This document shows, piece by piece, positions 27,286 through 35,483 of a DNA stretch of 49,369 bases. The DNA lies in the NCBI GenBank assembly GCA_030266525.1, contig JAJDIC010000006.1, forward strand, positions 1 to 49,369, in the 5' to 3' direction. Source of the stretch: Desulfovibrio sp. OttesenSCG-928-G15 (GTDB lineage Bacteria > Desulfobacterota > Desulfovibrionia > Desulfovibrionales > Desulfovibrionaceae). The translations under genes and the position numbers were made by a program. Position 1 is the stretch's first letter. The number at the start of each line of letters is the position of its first letter. The notes below the pieces were generated by a model that was not told the DNA's origin, searched no databases, and worked only from the letters and a program-made list of their open reading frames with translations.

Positions 27286-28614
27286 TTACAGCCGCTTTTG
27301 CGCCATGGAGTGCAATAGCCCGCTTTGTTTTTCCAGGCAGGAGGCGAGTTCAAAGTGTTGCAAAACGGTTTGACGCGCGTTTTCGCGAACTTTTGCAAAA
27401 TCTTCCGGGGAGGTGAGGGCGTGGTCCAAAAAGCCTACAAGCGCATCCTGATCGAAAAAGTCGGCCAGCAAGCCGTTTTCTCCATGGGTAATCACTTCTT
27501 CCACCGGGGATGTTTTTGAGCCGATAACCAGTGCTTCGCAGGCCATGGCTTCGAGTATCGACCAGGAGAGCACAAAGGGATAGGTCAGGTACACATGGGC
27601 GGAAGAAATGCGGAAAATGTCGCGTAGCGCCGTATAGCTGACAGTTCCCAGGAAGTGCACCCGGGCAAGGTCAAGCTTGTCACGCTGTTCTTCCAGATAC
27701 CTCGCCTTGTAACTTTCGCCTGCGGGCAGGCCCCTGCTGTAGCTGTTGCCGTTGCTACCCACAATAAGCACATGCGCGTCCGGGTGCAGGGCCAGAATGC
27801 GGGGCAGGGCGCGCATGAAGACGTGAAAACCGCGATACGGCTCCAGATTGCGGGCTACAAAGGTGATAACCTTGTGCTGCCTTGTCAGCATAAGGGGAGG
27901 GGCGGCGGGAGCCATTTCGGTTTTTTCGCCCGGTTTATTCCATCTTTCGGCCAGCAGACTTTCACCGGGCGTGGCTAGCGGGTATACGGCAACAACGGTT
28001 TCAGCTTCTTTCGGGGCGAGTGGCGACATATGGCAGGTATCAACGCCGTCATGCAGTATGGTCATGTTTTGCTGAAAACATTCGGGGTAGCGCCCGGCCT
28101 GCCAGAGAGTCGGGCTGATGTAGCGATTGGCCGATGGGAGCGAAAGCAGTTGCGGCGCATTGCGAATGCGGATGCTTATGGCGTCGTCGATGGATTGCGG
28201 AAATTCCGGGTCAAAGGCCAGGTCCGCCTCATTGGCCCGGAAAAAAAACTCGCAAAACATGAGAATGGGCACATCGGGGAACACGTCGCGCACAAAGAGC
28301 GCCTCGCCCCAGCCGGGATGCACGCTGATGACATCCGGCGCAAGCCCCTTGCTTTTCATGTTGAACAGCGCCCTGGCAACGGCCTGGCCGCGCCGGACGG
28401 CCGCTTCCGTGCTGCGCAAATACGGGTGTATATGTTCGCCGGAACCCGAGGGTTTGGGGTAGCCGATGGTGGTAATGCCGGGAAGGGTGCCCCGGTTTGC
28501 AATATTCTCTTTTTCTCCCAGCCCGAAAATACTGTGCCCGCCCTTGTCGCGCAGGTACTGGGCCAGCCGGAGGTATTGGCCGGGGAAATTCTGATGGATA
28601 AAGAGAAAACGCAT
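27286..28614 (-). CDS. GT4-type glycosyltransferase
   Basis: A 442-residue glycosyltransferase of the GT-B fold. The N-terminal acceptor domain starts MRFLFIHQNFPGQYLRLAQYL, a signature of the Glyco_trans_4_3 group. The C-terminal Rossmann domain has TFVARNLEPYRGFHVFMRALPRI, HVLIVGSNG and the sugar-nucleotide site ending in SWSILEAMACEALVIGS and PVEEVI. It should add a sugar to a surface glycan or protein in the cytoplasm; donor and acceptor are not predictable. The gene is downstream of the unknown protein at 28641 with a 26-base gap, so they probably form one transcript. Confidence 0.9.
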   Translation of the reverse strand: MRFLFIHQNFPGQYLRLAQYLRDKGGHSIFGLGEKENIANRGTLPGITTIGYPKPSGSGEHIHPYLRSTEAAVRRGQAVARALFNMKSKGLAPDVISVHPGWGEALFVRDVFPDVPILMFCEFFFRANEADLAFDPEFPQSIDDAISIRIRNAPQLLSLPSANRYISPTLWQAGRYPECFQQNMTILHDGVDTCHMSPLAPKEAETVVAVYPLATPGESLLAERWNKPGEKTEMAPAAPPLMLTRQHKVITFVARNLEPYRGFHVFMRALPRILALHPDAHVLIVGSNGNSYSRGLPAGESYKARYLEEQRDKLDLARVHFLGTVSYTALRDIFRISSAHVYLTYPFVLSWSILEAMACEALVIGSKTSPVEEVITHGENGLLADFFDQDALVGFLDHALTSPEDFAKVRENARQTVLQHFELASCLEKQSGLLHSMAQKRL

Positions 28615-28640
28615 GCTGCTTGCTCGTAAGGGGGTACAGG

Positions 28641-29147
28641 TTAATGGACTGTGCCCGATGTGATAGCCGATGCACGGCCCGCTATGGTACTTGATGCCTT
28701 ACCGGACGAGTCACCCGAAGCGTCACTCGAAGCGTCACCCGAAGCAGCAAAAGCCGTATCGGGAGCACTGCCCCGCGCCTGACTGTTGAATTTTGCGATA
28801 TCGCCACGCATCGTTTCTTCCATGCGCTGCGACTCCATGAACATGGAATAGAGCAAAAGCAGCGTTGCGTTACTGTCTTGCGTATTGGCGCACAAGTCTT
28901 CCAGTTCGTTTTCAGGCACGGTTTCAAGTAGCCTGTCCGCAAACATGCCCACCCAGCGGGTAGAGAGTTCCAGGGGGATTTCCGGCGTATCGGCCACAAG
29001 TCTGCTTATGCTGTCAGCATCAAGGTCGGGCAGGGTGACGGCAAAAACATCCCGAAGGGCTTCACTGCGGCGCGGGCCTTGCCCGGCCAGACGGGAAATC
29101 ACTCTTGCGGTGATGAAAACGCGCATTTCTTCTTTGCTTTTGGGCAT
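28641..29147 (-). CDS. Protein of unknown function with Ser/Ala/Asp-rich tail
   Basis: A 168-residue soluble protein without signal peptide. The first 120 residues look mostly helical (MRVFITARVISRLAG, DADSISRLVADTPEIPLELSTRWVGMFADRLLETV). The tail (about 128-168) is low in complexity, made of Ala, Ser, Gly and Asp, and is partly encoded by 12-base repeats. The start at 29147 has GAGGGAG just upstream; 14 in-frame codons before it are unsupported. It leads the glycosyltransferase. I do not recognise the family. Confidence 0.65.
   Translation of the reverse strand: MPKSKEEMRVFITARVISRLAGQGPRRSEALRDVFAVTLPDLDADSISRLVADTPEIPLELSTRWVGMFADRLLETVPENELEDLCANTQDSNATLLLLYSMFMESQRMEETMRGDIAKFNSQARGSAPDTAFAASGDASSDASGDSSGKASSTIAGRASAITSGTVH
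28710..28745 (-). repeat. Three 12-bp tandem repeats in the unknown gene
   Basis: Three head-to-tail units, the middle one with a single base change, encode the Ala-Ser-Asp/Gly-Asp style low-complexity tail in frame. Confidence 0.85.
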
Positions 29148-29303
29148 GGCTCCCTCTTTTTTGCGGGATAAAATCATGCGGCGTCGCATGACAGGGGACA
29201 GTGAAAGCTGAACAAGCCAGTCCTACGTGAGAGGAGTTTTGTTTGTCAACGAGGCCGGAGCCTGAATCGGCTGCGGCCCTTCCCCTCAGTCGTTTGCGCT
29301 GAA

Positions 29304-29332
29304 TTGACGCGAAGTGTCAACTGGGGTAAATT
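29304..29332 (+). promoter_or_regulatory. Candidate promoter of the Sel1-repeat gene
   Basis: TTGACG (29304-29309) and TAAATT (29327-29332) are spaced by 17 bases. The -35 element is part of a small inverted repeat, TTGAC with GTCAA at 29316-29320, which could bind a regulator. The leader is about 90 bases. Confidence 0.55.
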
Positions 29333-29429
29333 TCATATTTCCGCGTCTGTCAGACGGCCTTTTCAGAATTTTTATGAGGTCCCGGAAGCGGTATTTTTAT
29401 TTTTACACCATGTTCTATCTGGAGCTTTT

Positions 29430-30347
29430 ATGACTATTCGTTCCCTCCGGCTCAGCCTGTGCCTTATGGCGGGTTTGTCCCTTTTTACCCTGTTCGTTTC
29501 TGATGCCTGTCAGGCCGCTTCTGCCGCAAGCTCTGACGCCAAGGAAACCACTTCCGCTCTGGACGCGGCGGTCAATGAAGACGCCGGCAGCAAGGTGGCC
29601 TCTACCGTAGACGGCCAGGAACGAGTAACCGTAAGCCCGGATCAGGCCTTTGTGCTTATCGCCGGTGAAGCGGAAAAAGGCAACGTGGACGCCATGCTCA
29701 ACCTGGGCAGCTTTTATGAAAGGGGTTTCGGCATTGCCCGCAACTTCGGCAAGGCCAAGGAATGGTATCAGAAAGCGGCAGACACCGGGAGCGGCGTCGG
29801 TTTGTACAATGTAGGCGTGTGCTACGAAATCGGCATGGGCACGGAAGTGAATGTTGCCAAGGCCCTCAGCTTTTACGAAAAAGCCGACGCGGCCTCTTTT
29901 TCTCCTGCCCCGCTCAAGATGTACACGTTGTATCTGAATGGAAGCGGCGTGCCCAAGGATGAGACAAAGGCCGTAAGCTATTTGCAAAAAGCCGCAAACG
30001 CAGGAAACAGCGAAGCCCTGAGCATTTTGGGAGTAGCTCAGCTTTACGGCCAGAACGGAATACAGAAAAACGGCGCGGAAGCGGTGAAATCCATTACCAA
30101 AAGCGCCGAAGCCGGAAACATGGAAGCCGTAAAAAACCTGGGCGTCATCTTCAAGGACGGGATAGAAGTAAAACCTTCCCCGGAAACTGCGTTGCAGTGG
30201 TTTTTTATTCTGAAAAAAGCGGGCTACCAGGGTGATGATATTGACCCGATCATTCAGGACCTGCAGCAAAAGGTCGGCGTGAACAAGGCCGGGGACAGTG
30301 AGAAAGCCGCTGACGCCTGGATTGAAAAAAGACGCGCCGCGAAATAG
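29430..30347 (+). CDS. Exported Sel1-repeat (TPR-like) protein
   Basis: A 305-residue protein with a signal peptide (about 1-29, ending CQAA) and four or five Sel1-like helical repeats, for example AMLNLGSFYERGFGIARNFGKAKEWYQKAA and VGLYNVGVCYEIGMGTEVNVAKALSFYEKA. Such repeats form a protein-binding solenoid, here in the periplasm. The ATG at 29430 follows GGAG at six bases; the longer open frame upstream overlaps the promoter and is not used. It is monocistronic. The binding partner is unknown. Confidence 0.85.
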   Translation: MTIRSLRLSLCLMAGLSLFTLFVSDACQAASAASSDAKETTSALDAAVNEDAGSKVASTVDGQERVTVSPDQAFVLIAGEAEKGNVDAMLNLGSFYERGFGIARNFGKAKEWYQKAADTGSGVGLYNVGVCYEIGMGTEVNVAKALSFYEKADAASFSPAPLKMYTLYLNGSGVPKDETKAVSYLQKAANAGNSEALSILGVAQLYGQNGIQKNGAEAVKSITKSAEAGNMEAVKNLGVIFKDGIEVKPSPETALQWFFILKKAGYQGDDIDPIIQDLQQKVGVNKAGDSEKAADAWIEKRRAAK

Positions 30348-30428
30348 CGCATACGCTTACCGTGAATAGAATGCGCTCTGCCGTCTTTGTGCGGCGGGGC
30401 GCATTATTTCTCTACAGGAAACAGCAGT

Positions 30429-30872
30429 ATGAACAGGTCACCCCTTGCTTCCGGTTCTCCCGAAACTCCCGGTCATGCCGGTGTTTCGGAGCATTCTGAT
30501 GTTCCGGTGCATTCTGACGTTCCGGGGTATTCTGAAACTCCGGGGCATTCCGAAACTTCCCGCGGTAACGGCTGTTCCCGCCTTTCCGGCTGTTCCCGCC
30601 TTTCCGGCGCGGGTGCCGTTGCCGCCCCTTGCGGTTCATCGGGCATCATTCTTCCCGACGAGCCGGACGCCAAAGAAAAACGGGCCGAGCGGGCCATAGT
30701 GCTGCTCTATCTTTTTTTCTTTGTGCTCTGGAGCGCAGGGCTTGCGCTCGGGCTGTATGCCGAAGGTCTTTTGTTCCAGGGGCTGCCGCTCTGGTTTTGC
30801 CTGGGGGCGGTCGCTTCCTACCCCATAACCTGTCTGGCTTTGTATCTTCTTGTCCGGCGGGTGTATTCATGA
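30429..30872 (+). CDS. yhdT: YhdT-family (DUF997) membrane protein with a repetitive N-terminus
   Basis: A 147-residue protein. The last 60 residues hold two membrane helices (about 89-112 and 119-142) as in YhdT, the small protein encoded next to panF in Escherichia coli. The first 60 residues are an extension rich in Ser, His, Pro, Glu and Gly, built from 18-base DNA repeats, and are absent from YhdT as I know it. The start at 30429 has GGAAA nine bases upstream. Its stop overlaps the panF start (ATGA), so the two are translationally coupled. YhdT is presumed to assist the symporter. Confidence 0.8.
   Translation: MNRSPLASGSPETPGHAGVSEHSDVPVHSDVPGYSETPGHSETSRGNGCSRLSGCSRLSGAGAVAAPCGSSGIILPDEPDAKEKRAERAIVLLYLFFFVLWSAGLALGLYAEGLLFQGLPLWFCLGAVASYPITCLALYLLVRRVYS
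30491..30605 (+). repeat. 18-bp repeats at the start of yhdT
   Basis: Four imperfect 18-base units run from 30491 to 30562. Two identical 18-base units follow from 30570 to 30605. All keep the reading frame and encode the polar N-terminal extension. Confidence 0.85.
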
Positions 30873-32446
30873 GCTCCCTGTCTTTTTCCTCCTTTCATAT
30901 GGAGCCGGGTATGGTTTTGGCCATTGCCCTGTATATCGCCGTGATGCTCGGTATCGGCTTTTTTTCGGCCAGGGTGTCACAAAGGGCAGGGGCAAACGGC
31001 GCTGGCGGCTTCATGCAGGAGTATTTTCTGGCCGGGCGCGGTATGGGCGGCGTGGCCCTTGCCATGTCGGTTGTGACCACCTACACCAGCGCTTCCAGTT
31101 TTATCGGCGGGCCGGGGGTGGCCTATACGCTGGGCCTTGGCTGGGTGCTTCTGGCCATGATTCAGGTGCCGACCACCTTTTTGACCCTGGGTATTATGGG
31201 ACGGCGCCTGGCAGCATACAGCCGCCGCACCGGGGCCGTAACCATCAGCGATTTTCTGCGCGCCCGCTATGGCTCGAAAACGTTGGTCATGGCTACCAGC
31301 CTGTTTATGCTGCTGTTTTTCATGGCGGTTATGCTCAGTCAGTTTATCGGTGGGGCGCGTATTTTCGAGGCTGCGACCGGTGTTCCCTATTCCGTGGGAC
31401 TGATGCTTTTCGGGCTGACGGTTATCGCCTACACAACCATTGGCGGGTTTCGGGCCGTTGTCATAACGGATGTTGTACAGGGCTTTGTCATGCTTTTTGC
31501 CGCAGTGGCCCTGCTGGTGGGCATTGTGGATGCGGGCGGGGGGCTTGCAGCCTGCATGGAAAAACTTGCCCGGATAGACCCCGGGCTGATAGCCCCAACC
31601 GGGGCGCAGGGGAAAATTCCCGTACCCTTCCTGCTTTCGTTTTGGGTTCTGGTGGGGCTTGGTGTGCTGGGCCTGCCCCAGACCGCGCAAAAATGCATGG
31701 CCTTTAAGGACGACAGGGCGCTTTGCCGGGGAATGCTGGTCGGCACCGTGGTTATCGGGTTCCTGCTGTTCTGTACGCACATGAGCGGCGCTTTGGGCAG
31801 AGCGGTTTTGCCCGATTTGCCCGCAGGCGATTTGATTATGCCTTCGCTCACCGTGCGGCTTTTGCCGCCCTTTGTGGCGGGCATTTTTCTGGCCGGGGTG
31901 CTGGCGGCCATCATGTCCACGGTCAGTTCCATGTTGATTATGGCCTCAGCCACACTGATTCGTGATATCTATGTGTATGGCTCACTGCGAGGCGAAGAAG
32001 ACTCGGCCAACCCCGCTTTTGTGCGCCGGGCCAGCCTGTGTATTACCGCTGTGTTGGGGCTGGCGGTTTTCGCACTGGCCCTGCGCCCGCCGGATCTGCT
32101 GGTCTGGATAAATCTGTTCGCCTTTGGCGGGCTTGAAGCGGTGTTTCTCTGGCCGGTAGTGCTGGGGCTTTTCTGGAAAAAAGCCAATGCGCGGGGAGCG
32201 CTGTTTTCCGTCTTTGCAGGGGTATTCTTTTTCATGGGCTTTACCCCCGTTCCCGACAACTTGCTGGCCCTGCTTCCCCAGGTTCTGGCTGATTGGGTGC
32301 GGGCGGTGGACAACCCCCTTCGCCTTGTCCCGCTGCACGGGGTGCACCCGATTGTGCCGAGCCTGGTCGTTTCCGGGCTGGCCTTTGTGCTGGGCAATGC
32401 GTGCGGTAAATCGCCGGGTGAAAAACGCTCCTCGGCAAACTGTTGA
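30869..32446 (+). CDS. panF: Sodium/pantothenate symporter
   Basis: A 525-residue member of the solute:sodium symporter family that imports pantothenate with sodium. It matches PanF in long stretches: NGAGGFMQEYFLAGRGMGG, TYTSASSFIGGPGVAY, GLGWVLLAMIQVP, QFIGGARIFEAATGVPY, IMSTVSSMLIMASATLIRDIY and LLVWINLFAFGGLEAVFLWP. About 13 membrane segments are expected. The start at 30869 overlaps the yhdT stop; an internal ATG at 30899 would be nearer the usual N-terminus. The open frame running further upstream is only overlap with yhdT. The biosynthetic genes panB and panC lie 7 kb downstream. Confidence 0.93.
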   Translation: MSSLSFSSFHMEPGMVLAIALYIAVMLGIGFFSARVSQRAGANGAGGFMQEYFLAGRGMGGVALAMSVVTTYTSASSFIGGPGVAYTLGLGWVLLAMIQVPTTFLTLGIMGRRLAAYSRRTGAVTISDFLRARYGSKTLVMATSLFMLLFFMAVMLSQFIGGARIFEAATGVPYSVGLMLFGLTVIAYTTIGGFRAVVITDVVQGFVMLFAAVALLVGIVDAGGGLAACMEKLARIDPGLIAPTGAQGKIPVPFLLSFWVLVGLGVLGLPQTAQKCMAFKDDRALCRGMLVGTVVIGFLLFCTHMSGALGRAVLPDLPAGDLIMPSLTVRLLPPFVAGIFLAGVLAAIMSTVSSMLIMASATLIRDIYVYGSLRGEEDSANPAFVRRASLCITAVLGLAVFALALRPPDLLVWINLFAFGGLEAVFLWPVVLGLFWKKANARGALFSVFAGVFFFMGFTPVPDNLLALLPQVLADWVRAVDNPLRLVPLHGVHPIVPSLVVSGLAFVLGNACGKSPGEKRSSANC

Positions 32447-32579
32447 GTCCCAACGCAAACGGTTGATGCCCCGTTCCCGGCGGGGAAAAAGCGGACAAAA
32501 TGCAAACGCCCGCGATAACCCGGCAAAAAGTGCCGGGTCCGCGAGGGCGCGGTCCATACGTTGCGCTTGAGCGCTCAAG

Positions 32580-32704
32580 AAACGCCGTTTTTTTCGTTTG
32601 GCAAGGCGCAAGCTCATTTCGGAGAGGAGCTGAACACTTCGGCCTCATTCTCTCTATTTCCAAGGAAAGGGGAGCTATAACTCTTCGCAAACAAGCGGGA
32701 GCCA
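32580..32704. repeat. Degenerate copy (C) of the long structured palindrome family
   Basis: The first 33 bases (an AAACGCCG start, T-tract, and GGCAAGGCGCAAG) match the plus-strand left arm and internal loop of copy A, 127 bases away in the same orientation. The rest lacks the conserved apex, though partial stems remain (AGCTC with GAGCT, TTTC with GAAA, GAGAG with CTCTC). It sits between panF and copy A. Confidence 0.55.
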
Positions 32705-32706
32705 AG

Positions 32707-32831
32707 AAAACGCCGGGTTTTTCCGTCTGGCAAGGCGCGCGTCCAGTAATTCAGGGGGCTGGACTCTTAAGTCCTGCCCCCTGAATTACTGGACGCAGCA
32801 ACGCAGTCCAGACGGAAAAAACCGGCGTTTT
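32707..32831 (-). repeat. Long structured palindrome, copy A
   Basis: A 125-base hairpin starting directly after the stop codon of the flgE paralog. The outer stem (32707-32730 with 32808-32831) pairs at 23 of 24 positions. An asymmetric internal loop of 9 and 12 bases follows. The inner stem (32740-32759 with 32776-32795) is a perfect 20 pairs. After a one-base mismatch comes the GGACT/AGTCC apical stem with a four-base loop. It may act as a terminator for two convergent genes, a mobile palindromic element or a structured RNA. Confidence 0.85.
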
Positions 32832-34346
32832 CTAGCGTTTGAGTTCAAGCGCCCGCTGTAACATGGTATCCGAGGTCGTGATGACCTTGCTGTTCATCTG
32901 GAAGCCGCGTTGGGTAACGACGAGCAGGCTGAATTCCCTGGCGTAGTCCACGTTGGACTGCTCAATGGCGTTTCCGGTTATGGTGCCGAAGTTTTCCGAG
33001 CCGGGTACACCTTCTTGCGCCACCCCGGAATCGGGCGTTGCGGAGTAGTGGTTGTTCCCCTCATGGCGCAGTCCGTCCTGGCTGACAAAGCGGTACGTGC
33101 TTACCCTGTACAGGTCCTGTTCCTGGCTGTTGGAGTAACTTGCCCGTACCAGACCGTCCGCTGTAACGTTGAGCGAGCGGATAAAGCCTTCGGCGTAGCC
33201 GTCTTGCGCACTGTATACCGAACCTGTTTCCGTGCCGTACTTGGTGGTCGCCTTTTCACCGAGAACGTGCGCCTGGTTTGTATTCAAAATAGCCTGGGGG
33301 TTGCCTGCGGCTTCTGCCGCATTGGCCAGCCCCGCGCCGCCGTTTGACGTGCCGGTTAACTGGATGCCTGTTTCAAAAGTAATGGTTTGCGCTTCCCCGC
33401 CTGTGGTCTTCACGGTAAACGCGGGCTTGCCGTTTGCCAGAGATGCCGGGGTCCAGCCGGCAAGGTTGGCGTTATTGCCGTCTGCCGGTGGGGAAAACGA
33501 GGTAAAACCGGATAGTTCTCCATTTGAGGCAAAGGTCAGCGTTCCGGCAAGGAGCAGGCCTTCTGCCTGGGTTCCCGCACGGACAGAGCCATCCTGTCCG
33601 GGGTCCAGGGTGATGATGTATTCCACGGCGCTTACGCCGCTGCTTTGTTCGGACACGCCATCATAATAGATGTTGCCGGAGCGAAGGTTGCCCCCTGAGT
33701 CGTAAAAGGAAAAACCTTCCTTGTGGCTGTATAAATTGCTGTTCAGCGGGGGCGAATAGGTCGCGTTCCACTGGGAAGCCATGCTGAAAAAGGGATTGTC
33801 CGTAGAATCGGAATTGTTTTTAATTCCACCTAGTTGCATGTAGGACGTAATGGTTCGTGTAGCCTTGGACGGCATGTACCCTTGCCCGCTTTCGTTCAGT
33901 TCCAGTGTAATGGGTTCCGGTGTGGCGTTTTCAACCCCGTTTGTTATTTTCCGGCCAAGCACGTTCCACCCGCTTGGGTCAAGCAGGTTGCCCTGGTTGT
34001 CAAAACGGAAGTTTCCGGCGCGGGTGTAGTGTGTTTTTCCGTTCTGGGTTACGCCGAAAAAGCCGATTCCGCTGATAGCAAGGTCAGTGGATTCGTTGCT
34101 GGTTTCAAAACCGCCCTGCGTGTGCAACACCCTGTGGGCGCCGGGCATAGAGCCTGCTCCCTTTTGGGAAATGTTGGTCATGGTGTTGGACGGAGAGGTC
34201 ACGTAAGAACTGACCAGATCCGAGTACTGCATGGAAATTTGCTTGAAGCCCACAGTATTCACGTTGGACAGGTTATGCGTGATAACGCTGAGTCCTTCGC
34301 TATGACTTTTCAGGCCTGTAGCGCCGATAAATAACGAACTTATCAT
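32832..34346 (-). CDS. flgE: Flagellar hook protein FlgE family, shorter paralog
   Basis: A 504-residue FlgE/FlgF/FlgG-type axial protein. It has the conserved N-terminal rod/hook motif (SVITHNLSNVNTVGFKQ), the STDLAISGIGFFGV and YTRAGNFRFD segments, a variable middle, and the C-terminal coiled segment (AIEQSNVDYAREFSLLVVTQRGFQMNSKVITTSDTML). The size suits a hook protein. The ATG has GAGGGTG just upstream. It stands alone on the minus strand, away from other flagellar genes, while a longer flgE lies 9 kb downstream. It may be an alternative hook or a rod/hook-cap relative. No sigma-54 or sigma-28 promoter was recognised in front of it. Confidence 0.85.
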   Translation of the reverse strand: MISSLFIGATGLKSHSEGLSVITHNLSNVNTVGFKQISMQYSDLVSSYVTSPSNTMTNISQKGAGSMPGAHRVLHTQGGFETSNESTDLAISGIGFFGVTQNGKTHYTRAGNFRFDNQGNLLDPSGWNVLGRKITNGVENATPEPITLELNESGQGYMPSKATRTITSYMQLGGIKNNSDSTDNPFFSMASQWNATYSPPLNSNLYSHKEGFSFYDSGGNLRSGNIYYDGVSEQSSGVSAVEYIITLDPGQDGSVRAGTQAEGLLLAGTLTFASNGELSGFTSFSPPADGNNANLAGWTPASLANGKPAFTVKTTGGEAQTITFETGIQLTGTSNGGAGLANAAEAAGNPQAILNTNQAHVLGEKATTKYGTETGSVYSAQDGYAEGFIRSLNVTADGLVRASYSNSQEQDLYRVSTYRFVSQDGLRHEGNNHYSATPDSGVAQEGVPGSENFGTITGNAIEQSNVDYAREFSLLVVTQRGFQMNSKVITTSDTMLQRALELKR

Positions 34347-34713
34347 AAATCACCCTCGTTTGCGGGGAAGTTCCGGCTTTTTCCTGTTCCTGCCGGGTTT
34401 TCTGTTCCCTTGCTATTTACGAACGCCATCTGCAGATGTATGCGGCAGTCTTTGCCGCAACATGCATGCGTACACCGCCTTTGCATGAGCTTGAAATATC
34501 GGGCGTATAGAATAAAACCCTTGTCTCATAAGCATTTCACGCAGTTTCACGGCAGTATTGACGGCGGGTAATTAATTCCCCGCACTGGGAAGTAAGCAGA
34601 AAGTGTGCCAGTATGCGCTGACTTTTGGGCGGGAGAAAAAAGAATCCCGGCCCTGGGCAAAAAGCCGTGGCCGGGATGAAGATTTTGCAGAAAAAACGGG
34701 TCAGACGGCGGCG
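34347..34713. other. Intergenic region upstream of the flgE paralog
   Basis: It contains the lipoprotein gene's terminator (34636-34677) and otherwise no supported gene. The part next to flgE is pyrimidine-rich on the plus strand. Searches by eye for a sigma-54 -24/-12 pair and for a sigma-28 box failed. Confidence 0.4.
34636..34677 (-). terminator. Intrinsic terminator of the first small lipoprotein gene
   Basis: On the minus strand ATCCCGGCC (34669-34677) pairs with GGCCGGGAT (34644-34652), enclosing a secondary GGC/GCC stem. The T-rich tract TCTTTTTT follows at once. Confidence 0.85.
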
Positions 34714-35175
34714 CTATTTTTTCCGCGCATGGTCCCAATCTTTGCCGACTATGACCACATAGCCGGTTTTTGAGGTAAGGGTCAGATCGCCGGAGTGGAT
34801 TTTTGTGCCTTTGGGGGCCTTGCATATTTTTGTGTTGGCCCTACCTATGCACTGCATGGTCTCGGGGTTGAAGTTGGGAATGACGGAACGCATTTCCTCT
34901 GGGGAAAGCTCAAAAAGGTGCAGGGCGGGCGTATCCGGCTGGCTGATTTTCCAGCCTTTGTCGTCCTTGCGCAAGAAGAAGGGCGCGGGCTTGTCCTTTT
35001 TGTTCTCGGGCTTGGGCAATATATCATAATCCCCGCTCAGTAAATCATTGCCGCTGTGATAGATTTTTTCCGGCTCTCCCATTTTGTCTATCATTTCCGC
35101 TGTCATGTTGGAGCAGCCTGCCGCAAGCGACAGCGTGCACAATATGCCGAGAAGGAGAACAAGGCGTTTTGTCAT
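34714..35175 (-). CDS. Small lipoprotein, paralog 1
   Basis: A 153-residue exported protein with a lipoprotein signal (LAAGC, Cys21). The mature part has AEMIDKMGEPEKIYHSGNDLLSGDY, KGWKISQPDTPALHLFELSPEEM, FNPETMQC and a C-terminal LTLTSKTGYVVIV. All of these recur in the protein encoded at 38296-38766, so the two are paralogs. The start at 35175 has AAAGGA nine bases upstream; the longer open frame is unsupported. A promoter lies at 35243-35271. The family is unknown to me. Confidence 0.75.
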   Translation of the reverse strand: MTKRLVLLLGILCTLSLAAGCSNMTAEMIDKMGEPEKIYHSGNDLLSGDYDILPKPENKKDKPAPFFLRKDDKGWKISQPDTPALHLFELSPEEMRSVIPNFNPETMQCIGRANTKICKAPKGTKIHSGDLTLTSKTGYVVIVGKDWDHARKK

Positions 35176-35242
35176 TTTGAGTGGTCCTTTACCGCAACAG
35201 GCGGTGGCTAAAAGTAAGGAAAACAACTGTACGTGAAGATTT

Positions 35243-35271
35243 TTTATACCTGCGCCGGCTGTATCGCGCAA
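35243..35271 (-). promoter_or_regulatory. Candidate sigma-70 promoter of lipoprotein paralog 1
   Basis: On the minus strand TTGCGC and TATAAA are spaced by 17 bases. It lies about 70 bases before the lipoprotein start, inside the 308-base divergent region that otherwise holds no gene. Confidence 0.5.
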
Positions 35272-35483
35272 GATATTTGCGGCATTCGTGGCGCTGGTTG
35301 GGGGCTTGGCACGCTGGCGGGGCTTTGGCGAACTGGCGGGAGCCGACCCCGCGAGCGGGCGGGACTTTGGCTGATCGAAAAAAAAGCGGGGCCAGTCTTG
35401 CGAATATCCAGGGGATAGTGCTAGAAGTCGAGGGCGGTGAAAAAAGCCGCGTGTTTGTAATATCGGTTTTTCGTGGAGAATAT

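Noticed and set aside
32505..32550. Possible tRNA-like fold after panF
   Set aside because: The GC-rich stem (ACCCGGCA with TGCCGGGT) is a simple hairpin; there is no anticodon arm or T-loop.
34347..34560. Sigma-54 promoter for the flgE paralog
   Set aside because: A partial TTGC box exists, but no GG at the required distance was found.
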